Source: an uncultured Planctomycetaceae bacterium (GTDB lineage Bacteria > Planctomycetota > Planctomycetia > Pirellulales > UBA1268). Taken from it: a stretch of DNA of 12,215 nt. This document shows, one piece after another, positions 1 to 5,754 of the stretch. Below the pieces are notes generated by a model. That model was not told the origin of the DNA and made no database searches. It worked only from the letters and a program-made list of their open reading frames with translations. Location: assembly GCA_937926325.1 (NCBI GenBank), contig CALAZQ010000111.1, forward strand, positions 1 through 12,215, given 5' to 3'. Positions within the stretch are counted from its first letter, which is position 1. Each line of letters begins with the position of its first letter. The translations under genes were made by a program, and so were the position numbers.

Positions 1-33
1 TTCTTAGTTGACTTCTTAGTTTATAATTGCACC
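1..33 (+). promoter_or_regulatory. Putative antitoxin promoter/operator: 9-bp direct repeat plus TATAAT
   Basis: The 9-mer TTCTTAGTT occurs at 1-9 and again at 13-21 (period 12). A perfect -10 hexamer TATAAT follows at 22-27, only 6 bases before the antitoxin ATG at 34. A start point about 7 bases after the -10 box would fall on or next to the A of the ATG, and no Shine-Dalgarno sequence is visible, so a leaderless mRNA is plausible. A TTGACT at 8-13 is only 8 bases from the -10 and cannot be its -35; the true -35 would sit at or before the window edge. Type II antitoxins commonly repress their own promoter through repeats of this kind. That role is inferred here. Confidence 0.45.
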
Positions 34-282
34 ATGGGATCAATACAGCTCAACATGCATGAGGCAAAGACCCACCTGTCGCGTCACATCAGCGAAATGA
101 CCGCTGACGACCGGCTGATCATCTGTAATCGTCACCGCCCCGTGGCGGAACTGCGGTTGTTGCCTCAGCCTCGGAAGGCGGCTCGCTGCATTGGTGTGGC
201 AAAGGGTGAATTCCAGGTTCCCGCAGCGTTTTTTGAGCCGCTGCCGCCTGACATCCTCGAGGCGTTCGCGGGGCAATCATGA
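34..282 (+). CDS. Type II toxin-antitoxin system antitoxin, Phd/YefM family
   Basis: This 82-residue protein would neutralise the PIN-domain toxin encoded immediately downstream and probably represses the operon. The N-terminal segment NMHEAKTHLSRHI (residues 7-19) is the typical opening of Phd/YefM antitoxins (an INMHEAKTHLS-like strand and helix). VAELRLLP (residues 38-45) matches the next conserved strand (pVAxL). The C-terminal 35 residues would be the toxin-binding tail. Length fits the family. The ATG at 34 is chosen because a start at the next Met (residue 8) would remove the first beta strand. Its stop overlaps the toxin start in ATGA (279-282), so the two are probably translationally coupled. 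No Shine-Dalgarno sequence precedes it. Family assignment is by motif recognition, not by search. Confidence 0.85.
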   Translation: MGSIQLNMHEAKTHLSRHISEMTADDRLIICNRHRPVAELRLLPQPRKAARCIGVAKGEFQVPAAFFEPLPPDILEAFAGQS

Positions 283-665
283 GATTGCTGCTCGACACGC
301 ACAGCTTTCTCTGGATGCTGACCGATGACCCGGCCTTGTCGCCCCGGGCGCGGGAACTGATGGCTGTGTCCGACAACGAACTTTGGTTGAGCGCAGCATC
401 GGCCTGGGAGATTTCCATCAAGTACGGCCTCGGCAAACTGCCACTGCCAGAAGAACCCGACCGCTATCTTCCCCGAGTGAGAAAACTTTCTGGCGTCGAG
501 TTACTCGCGATCGGCGAAGCCGAGGTCTGCCAGATTCACCGTCTCCCTCAGATTCATCGGGATCCATTCGACCGCCTCCTTGTCGCCCAGGCGAATTGTC
601 ACGGGCTCATCATCATCACCGACGACCCAATGATCGCCCGGTATCCGGTCCAGACCGCTTGGTAG
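279..665 (+). CDS. vapC: PIN-domain toxin (VapC family ribonuclease)
   Basis: This 128-residue PIN-domain protein is expected to be a Mg2+-dependent RNA endonuclease and the toxin of the pair. The four acidic positions of the fold are visible: D6 in LLLDTH, E44 in SAWEISIK, D95 (with D98) in HRDPFDRLL, and D115/D116 in ITDDP. The core looks catalytically intact. The pattern LLDTHSFLWML and the HRDPFDR block are typical of the PIN subgroup paired with Phd-type antitoxins. The start overlaps the antitoxin stop by 4 bases, the classic arrangement. The next gene begins only 10 bases after the stop, so read-through into the oxidoreductase is possible. The RNA target cannot be told from sequence. 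Confidence 0.88.
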   Translation: MRLLLDTHSFLWMLTDDPALSPRARELMAVSDNELWLSAASAWEISIKYGLGKLPLPEEPDRYLPRVRKLSGVELLAIGEAEVCQIHRLPQIHRDPFDRLLVAQANCHGLIIITDDPMIARYPVQTAW

Positions 666-675
666 GTCGCTGCAC

Positions 676-1929
676 ATGACATTCAGTCAACCGATCGGCA
701 AGTCCACGCCACTGCCTGCCACCGTCACGGCCGCAGCTGCGGCGGCGACCAGTTGGGATCTGATTATTGTCGGGGCCGGTCCGGCTGGTGGGGCGGCGGC
801 GATTCGCACCGCTCGCGCTGGGCTGCGGGTGCTGCTGCTCGACCGCGACTCCTTTCCAAGGCCGAAGGTCTGCGGCTGCTGCCTCTCACCGCTGGCACTG
901 GCCGAGCTGGACGACCTGAACCTAAAAGCCACCCAGCAGCAACCGGCTTCGCCCCAGGGCGGCTGCCGGATTCCGCTCGGCACCGTGCAACTCATCGCCA
1001 ACGGCCGGGCAGCCTCGCTGCGGCTGCCGCCAGGGGCGGTCCAGTCGCGTGAAGCACTCGATCCGGCTCTCGTGCGCTCAGCCATCGACGCCGGAGCCGC
1101 CTGGCTGCCGCGGACCCGCGTCACCTGCTGCCGACCAACCGCAGCCAGCGTCACCGTCCGCGTCGCGACGGCCGACAGCGGCGACCAGAGCCTCGCTTGT
1201 GATCGGCTCGTGCTGGCAGGTGGCCTGGCCGACGCAGTCCGGGTCGAAACGGCGAACGGCAGCCGGCCTGCCGACCGGCGACGACCACCAAACAACCGCA
1301 TCGGGCTCGGGGCGACGCTGCCGCCGGCAAGCGGCAGCCTGCCGGCGGGCCGGCTGGTGATGGCCGTGGGCCGATCGGGCTACTGCGGGCTGGTGCGACT
1401 GGAGGATGGCCGGATAGACCTCGCTGCGGCGGTGATTCCAGCCAGCGTTGCGGCCGCGAAAACCCCCGCAATTGCTGTCGCCGATCTGCTGACTGAGGCG
1501 GGTGGTGCAGGGCCCGAACTGGTTGACCGAACGGCGGTCGAGACCGCCGTCATCCGAGCCACGCCGTCGCTCACCCACCGGACACCAGTGGTCGATGCTG
1601 GCAGTGATCGGATCTATCGGGTGGGCGATGCCACCGGCTATGTCGAACCGTTCACGGGTGAGGGAATCGGCTGGGCCCTCCATGCCGCCCGCCTGCTGGC
1701 GGAGTCGATTCTGGGGCCGACAGGTCAACTGCGGCCACCCGCTGAGGCGGCGGCCCACTACCGCCGGCAGCACCGGCACGGGCTCCGTCAGCGGCACCGG
1801 CGTTGCCGTCTCGTGGCGGTCTCGCTGCGGAGCCCACTGCTGGTGGGTGCCGCCGTCAGGGCAGCCGCCCGGTTTCCCGGTGCGGCTGCCGCGTTGGCCC
1901 GACTCGCCACCGGTTCGCGGCCGGGTTGA
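676..1929 (+). CDS. FAD-dependent oxidoreductase, geranylgeranyl reductase/halogenase-like family
   Basis: This 417-residue flavoprotein has an N-terminal Rossmann FAD-binding motif, DLIIVGAGPAGG, with glycines 33, 35 and 38. The acidic end of the second strand follows at D56, then FPRPKVCGCCLSP (residues 60-72), which corresponds to the FPRxKxCGGG loop of geranylgeranyl-reductase-like enzymes. The second FAD motif is VGDATGYVEPFTGEGI (316-331), where GD contacts the cofactor. Overall length matches the family. Such flavoproteins are often encoded next to bacterial type III polyketide synthases and are thought to oxidise or reduce the polyketide product; the PKS here lies two genes downstream. 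Residues 1-26 are an Ala/Thr-rich extension of unclear value. Ten bases separate it from the toxin stop. Substrate is unknown. An alternative is a lipid or prenyl-chain reductase unrelated to the PKS. Confidence 0.82.
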   Translation: MTFSQPIGKSTPLPATVTAAAAAATSWDLIIVGAGPAGGAAAIRTARAGLRVLLLDRDSFPRPKVCGCCLSPLALAELDDLNLKATQQQPASPQGGCRIPLGTVQLIANGRAASLRLPPGAVQSREALDPALVRSAIDAGAAWLPRTRVTCCRPTAASVTVRVATADSGDQSLACDRLVLAGGLADAVRVETANGSRPADRRRPPNNRIGLGATLPPASGSLPAGRLVMAVGRSGYCGLVRLEDGRIDLAAAVIPASVAAAKTPAIAVADLLTEAGGAGPELVDRTAVETAVIRATPSLTHRTPVVDAGSDRIYRVGDATGYVEPFTGEGIGWALHAARLLAESILGPTGQLRPPAEAAAHYRRQHRHGLRQRHRRCRLVAVSLRSPLLVGAAVRAAARFPGAAAALARLATGSRPG

Positions 1930-2073
1930 AGGCTGCCGCGGCCGCCATCCTTGGCTTGGCCCGCCCGCTCCGCAGGGTACTCTCGGGCCGACGCTTCGCC
2001 CGCAGGTCGCCCCCGCCGATGACACAGCGGTTCCGTCGCTGATATCCTCTAAATGCCCGCAATCCTCGATACC

Positions 2074-2078
2074 GGGAG
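2074..2078 (+). promoter_or_regulatory. Shine-Dalgarno of the metallophosphoesterase
   Basis: GGGAG lies 9 bases before the ATG at 2088 and supports that start, which keeps the Tat signal inside the protein. The preceding gap (1930-2087) shows no convincing promoter or terminator. Confidence 0.55.
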
Positions 2079-2087
2079 AACACGCTG

Positions 2088-3149
2088 ATGCTGCCCCCTT
2101 CCAAGAGAACCAGTGATTCCTCGCCCCAACCGCAGCTTGCTGACAACAGTCGGTCGGCGGCGGCGACCGGCCTTCGCGGTCTGCTCACCCGCCGCAACCT
2201 GCTGCTTGCCGGTTCCGCCACAGCTGCCGCCATCGCCTCACCCGTCGTGGCCGCCCCCACACCGCCTGCCAGCCGGTCACTGCGAATCGCCCATCTCACC
2301 GATCTGCACCTGCAGCCCGAACGGCAGGCGGCCCGGGGCGTCGCCACCTGTCTGGAGCATGTCCATGCCCTCCCCGACCAGGCCGGGGGCGGGGCGGTCG
2401 ACCTCGTGATCACCGGGGGTGACACCATTATGGACGCTCTGGAAGCAGGCCGCGACCGCACGAAGCTGCAGTGGGATCTCTGGCAGAAAACAAAGGCCGA
2501 CCATTGCAGCCTCGACGTGCGGAGCGTGATTGGCAACCATGATGTCTGGGGCTGGACCAAGTCGAAGGCGGGGACGACCGGGGCTGAACCGGGCTACGGC
2601 AAGGCCTGGGCCTGCGAGGCCTTTGGGCGGGAAGCTCGCTGGGAAAGCTTCGACCGCGGTGGCTGGCACATCGTGCTGCTCGACAGCACCTTCCCGCATC
2701 AAGAAAGCTATATTGCCAAACTCGACGAGCCGCAGTGGGAGTGGCTGGAGCAGGACCTTGGTGCCGTGCCGGCAACGACGCCGATCCTGATCGTCACCCA
2801 CATCCCGATCCTGTCGATTCACCCCTTGGCCGCCGCCCAGGCCACCGCGGCCGGAACAGCAATTCCGGCGTTCGCGGTGAACGGCAACCTTGTCCATGTC
2901 GATCAGGGACGTTTCCAGCAGCTCTTTGCGCGGCACCCAAACGTCAAAGCCTGTCTCAGCGGGCATCTTCACATAGTCGATGACATCACGTACGGCGGGG
3001 TCCGTTACCTCTGCAACGGCGCGGTCGCGGCCGGCTGGTGGCGTGGCCTCCACCATGGAACCGACTATGGCTATGCAGTGGTCGATCTCTTTGACGACGG
3101 CACCGTCGCCCGTCAGTATGTGCCCTACGGCTGGACCACCCAGGCGTGA
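2088..3149 (+). CDS. Tat-exported metallophosphoesterase (calcineurin-like)
   Basis: This 353-residue dinuclear metallophosphoesterase is probably located outside the cytoplasm. The N-terminus has a twin-arginine signal: LTRRNLLLAG with the Arg pair at 35-36, a hydrophobic Ala-rich stretch to about residue 56, and a likely cleavage near VVAAP. All signature blocks of the calcineurin-like fold are present in order: DLH (D72, H74), GGD (110-112), GNHD (149-152), TH (237-238) and GHLH (292-295). The metal site therefore looks complete. It lies between the FAD oxidoreductase (158-base gap) and the type III PKS (91 bases to the preferred PKS start), all on the same strand. The substrate could be a phosphodiester or phosphomonoester, and nothing in the sequence decides which. 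Export by Tat makes direct action on a cytoplasmic polyketide intermediate unlikely. Confidence 0.87.
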   Translation: MLPPSKRTSDSSPQPQLADNSRSAAATGLRGLLTRRNLLLAGSATAAAIASPVVAAPTPPASRSLRIAHLTDLHLQPERQAARGVATCLEHVHALPDQAGGGAVDLVITGGDTIMDALEAGRDRTKLQWDLWQKTKADHCSLDVRSVIGNHDVWGWTKSKAGTTGAEPGYGKAWACEAFGREARWESFDRGGWHIVLLDSTFPHQESYIAKLDEPQWEWLEQDLGAVPATTPILIVTHIPILSIHPLAAAQATAAGTAIPAFAVNGNLVHVDQGRFQQLFARHPNVKACLSGHLHIVDDITYGGVRYLCNGAVAAGWWRGLHHGTDYGYAVVDLFDDGTVARQYVPYGWTTQA

Positions 3150-3189
3150 CTCGTCACCTGGGTGACTGCCAGCTGTCGGTGACTGTCGG
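3139..3189 (+). repeat. Cluster of inverted and direct repeats before the type III PKS
   Basis: Several overlapping repeats sit between the phosphoesterase stop and the PKS start. CCCAGG (3139-3144) pairs with CCTGGG (3157-3162) across 12 bases. GTCACC (3153-3158) is the reverse complement of GGTGAC at 3161-3166 and again at 3178-3183. GGTGACTG is repeated directly (3161-3168, 3178-3185), as is CTGTCGG (3173-3179, 3183-3189). A CTTTTT follows at 3190-3195. It could be a weak terminator for the phosphoesterase, an operator for the PKS, or a switch between alternative hairpins. The sequence alone cannot choose. Confidence 0.4.
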
Positions 3190-3240
3190 GCTTTTTCCAC
3201 AGCCATCGCCAGGTTGCCGGGAATTTGCCACACTCATGGC

Positions 3241-4368
3241 ATGAGCCTGACCATTCTCGGTATCGGTATTGCAAGCCCGCAGCATGGCATCGCCCAGCGG
3301 GACGCGGCCGTGCTGGCGGGCACGCTGGCAGGGAGCGGTGCAACCCGCGAACGAACGCTCTCAGCCATCTATCGGCAGACACAGATCGACCAGCGTGGGT
3401 CGGTGCTGCTCGAGCCGCCGGGTGATCAGCCGTTTTTGCAGAGCTTCTTCCCGCCTGCTCTGGATGCCGACGATGCCGGGCCAACAACAGCCGAGCGGAT
3501 GGCCCGCTATGCCGCCGAGGCCGGCCCCCTGGCGATCACCGCCGCCGAACGGGCCCTCGCCCGGGCGGACGTGACGGCCACTCAGATCACCCACCTGGTC
3601 ACCTGCTCATGCACCGGCTTCGCGACCCCGGGCGTCGATCTTGAACTCTGCCGGGTGCTCGGCCTGCCGGCCGACGTCGCCCGCACCCACATCGGCTTCA
3701 TGGGCTGCCACGGGGCGTTCAACGCCCTGCGTGCCGCCGACGCGTTTGCCTCGACCAGCCCCGACGCAGTTGTGCTGGTGGTCTGTGTTGAACTCTGCAG
3801 CCTGCACTTCCAATACGGGGCCGCAGCTGATTCGATTGTCGCCAACAGCATCTTTGCCGACGGGGCCGGTGCCGTCGTGGGCCGGTCAGCAACAGCCGCC
3901 GATTGCCGGGGCTGGCGGCTGGTCGATCAGTTCTCGGCAGTGGTACCAGACACCGCCGACCAGATGGGCTGGACCATCGGTGACCACGGCTTTGCGATGA
4001 CGCTCTCCGCGGAGGTGCCCGGCAGCATCGCCGGCCCCTTGCCCGGCCTCATCGACACGCTGCTTGCGCGGCGGAGCCTCAGCCGAACCGATGTCACCCA
4101 CTGGGCGGTCCACCCCGGTGGTCCGCGGGTACTGTCGGCGGTCGAGGCTGCCCTCGGCCTGAGCCCTGCCTGCCTGGCAGCCTCACGAGGCGTCCTCGCC
4201 GAGCACGGCAACATGTCGAGCAGCACGATCCTGTTTATTCTCGAGCGGCTGTTCGCCGCCGAGGGCCAGCCGAGCCGACGCAACACAGCAGCGGCTGAGA
4301 CCTGCATGGCGATGGCGTTCGGGCCCGGCCTGACGGCTGAACTGGCACTGTTTGTCGCAGGCGACTGA
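3241..4368 (+). CDS. Type III polyketide synthase (chalcone/stilbene synthase family)
   Basis: A 375-residue ketosynthase of the thiolase fold that would condense malonyl-CoA extenders onto an acyl-CoA starter to make a pyrone, resorcinol or similar product. The Cys-His-Asn catalytic triad is visible: C156 in FMGCHGAFNAL, H291 in WAVHPGGPRVL, and N324 in EHGNMSSST. The upstream CSCTGFATPGVD block (122-133) and the GPG-type loop near the end (FGPGLTAEL) are also family signatures. Length is usual for bacterial members (about 350-390). The frame is open upstream to a TTG at 3214, but the ATG at 3241 is preferred because it puts MSLTILGIG directly at the first strand; no strong Shine-Dalgarno sequence precedes either. 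The FAD oxidoreductase two genes upstream is a usual kind of partner. Starter unit and chain length cannot be predicted by eye. Confidence 0.93.
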   Translation: MSLTILGIGIASPQHGIAQRDAAVLAGTLAGSGATRERTLSAIYRQTQIDQRGSVLLEPPGDQPFLQSFFPPALDADDAGPTTAERMARYAAEAGPLAITAAERALARADVTATQITHLVTCSCTGFATPGVDLELCRVLGLPADVARTHIGFMGCHGAFNALRAADAFASTSPDAVVLVVCVELCSLHFQYGAAADSIVANSIFADGAGAVVGRSATAADCRGWRLVDQFSAVVPDTADQMGWTIGDHGFAMTLSAEVPGSIAGPLPGLIDTLLARRSLSRTDVTHWAVHPGGPRVLSAVEAALGLSPACLAASRGVLAEHGNMSSSTILFILERLFAAEGQPSRRNTAAAETCMAMAFGPGLTAELALFVAGD

Positions 4369-4378
4369 CCGGCCTCCT

Positions 4379-5221
4379 TCAGGCCTCATACAGCACTGGA
4401 TTGAGCGGGTCGTCCATGATCTCGCCGACCGCGGTCGAAGGCGTCCACTTTTCGTGATCAAGCTGCTGGTTGGGGTTCTTCGGCTCGGCCAGCCGCATGT
4501 CGATGTCCATGTAGATCACCGTGTGGACCTTGCGTGGCTGGTCGGTCGTGTTCGGCCCGGCCCGGTGGAGGGTCCAACCAAGGTGAAAGGAGACGTCGCC
4601 CAAGGCATAGGGCTCGGTCACCTCGACGACGCCTTGCTGCCGGATCTCGTCTCGGATCAGCTGCTCTGACTCATCGGAGATGGCCAGGTCACGACCGATC
4701 CGCTTGCGGTGGCTGCCCCGGCCAAACGCCAACGGTCCTTGTTCCAGCGGCACGGCGTGCAGGGGAACCCAGGCCGTCACCGACAGGCTGCTGGCCATCG
4801 GCCAATACTGTTGGTCGGCATGCCAGGGCGTGAAGCCTCCTGACGGCTCTTTGTAGAGAGACTGGTCATGCCAGAGCCGGACGCCGCGGGTGCCCAGCAG
4901 TGTTGCCGCGATTCCCGCCAACCTTCGCGAAAATGTGAGCCGCTTAGCCTCCTGCCCCTTCTCCCAGAGATTGCCAACCTGAATAAATGCTTTTGAGTAG
5001 GTATCACGGTCGGCCATGGCCGTGTTGGCCTGTGGGTTGTTGGCCAGGGTCAGCGCTGTGATTTCCCGTTCAAAGTAGCAGAGGGTTTCGGCATCAAAGA
5101 CATTTGCAAGTTTGATGAAGCCGTCTTCGCGGAACTGCTCCTGCTGCGCGGTGGTGACGGTGTAGGGCTCGTCCAGCAACGGACACGCGGGGCGATTCGC
5201 CGATGAAACAAGATCGGACAT
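4379..5221 (-). CDS. Phytanoyl-CoA dioxygenase (PhyH) family Fe(II)/2-oxoglutarate oxygenase
   Basis: This 280-residue non-heme iron oxygenase of the PhyH family would hydroxylate an unidentified small molecule using 2-oxoglutarate and O2. The facial triad is visible: H134 and D136 in TPWHADQQYWPM, and the distal H219 in GWTLHRAGPN. R230 (DQPRKVHT) is placed to bind 2-oxoglutarate. The opening FREDGFIKLANVFD is typical of the family. The ATG at 5221 is supported by a strong Shine-Dalgarno sequence (GGAGGAG, plus-strand 5231-5237) ending about 9 bases upstream. It converges on the PKS with 10 bases between the stops, so the two are oppositely transcribed. A tailoring role for the polyketide is possible, but PhyH proteins are abundant in planctomycetes, so neighbourhood is weak evidence. 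Confidence 0.87.
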   Translation of the reverse strand: MSDLVSSANRPACPLLDEPYTVTTAQQEQFREDGFIKLANVFDAETLCYFEREITALTLANNPQANTAMADRDTYSKAFIQVGNLWEKGQEAKRLTFSRRLAGIAATLLGTRGVRLWHDQSLYKEPSGGFTPWHADQQYWPMASSLSVTAWVPLHAVPLEQGPLAFGRGSHRKRIGRDLAISDESEQLIRDEIRQQGVVEVTEPYALGDVSFHLGWTLHRAGPNTTDQPRKVHTVIYMDIDMRLAEPKNPNQQLDHEKWTPSTAVGEIMDDPLNPVLYEA

Positions 5222-5754
5222 GCGAGAGGTCTCCTCCGTGCATTGTGCAATGCTACCACCTGGCGAATTGGAGCGAGTAGCAAGACTTCTTTGAAAGAGT
5301 ACTCAATTTTTCTGGCAGTACCACATCGCACAATGCTCACCATTTGACGGTGCCCCCAACTTGGTACGAACTGGTTTTTTTAACCGAACGATAGATGTGA
5401 GTGCAGTCCTCCCATCCGTCCTTTGATCACGGCTATGGCTAACGATGAGCCCAGTCGCCGCAACTCTGCAGTTCCAGGTCCAGGCCCAGCAAAACCATTC
5501 GGCTGGGGAAGTACAGCCGCCCGATATGTGCCCCGAAAAATGACTTCTCAGGCTGGCGAGCTCAGCCTTTCTAGCGAGGCAATTTTAAGAAAAGGGGCTT
5601 TTTTCTTGCGAACATCGAAAGTCTGACCTAGGGTAACAATGGGAAAAATAGAAACTCACCCAATTGATGATCCAGCAGCTCGAATTCACATGCGTGGCTT
5701 TCTAACGCCATCGTGCGATGAAAGACATCACCCGTTTGCCTCGAGGATCAGTTC
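5222..5754. other. Intergenic region with no convincing gene; composition shift
   Basis: This 533-base gap separates the divergent PhyH and 930-aa LEPR-XLL genes. A perfect 9-bp inverted repeat is present: GCATTGTGC at 5240-5248 and GCACAATGC at 5328-5336. The first copy lies inside a small palindrome, CATTG-TG-CAATG (5241-5252), 19 bases upstream of the PhyH start, and could be an operator. An AT-rich inverted repeat AAGAAAA/TTTTCTT (5587-5593, 5601-5607) has a T-run but no gene that it would terminate. A 67-codon open frame at 5423-5626 has no recognisable features and no good ribosome site. No clear -35/-10 pair was found on either strand. Base composition becomes more AT-rich here than in the block to the left. 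Confidence 0.5.

Noticed and set aside
8..27. TTGACT and TATAAT as a -35/-10 pair
   Set aside because: The spacer is only 8 bases, far too short for a sigma-70 promoter; only the -10 is kept as a candidate.
1078..2025. Long open frame on the minus strand (315 codons) opposite the FAD oxidoreductase
   Set aside because: A shadow frame typical of very GC-rich coding DNA; Arg/Pro/Gly-rich with no motif, while the plus strand has a complete flavoprotein.
2277..3233. Minus-strand open frame (318 codons) opposite the metallophosphoesterase
   Set aside because: No family features, and the opposite strand carries all five metallophosphoesterase motifs.
3214..3240. TTG start nine codons upstream for the type III PKS
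   Set aside because: The added residues (MPGICHTHG) do not resemble the family start and there is no clear ribosome site; the ATG at 3241 fits better.
5587..5607. AAGAAAA/TTTTCTT hairpin with a T-run as a terminator
   Set aside because: The stem is nearly all A-T and no plus-strand gene ends nearby, so termination has no visible purpose.
5423..5626. A 67-codon open frame in the PhyH/LEPR-XLL gap
   Set aside because: No ribosome site, no recognisable domain, and a proline/glycine-rich low-information sequence; more likely chance.
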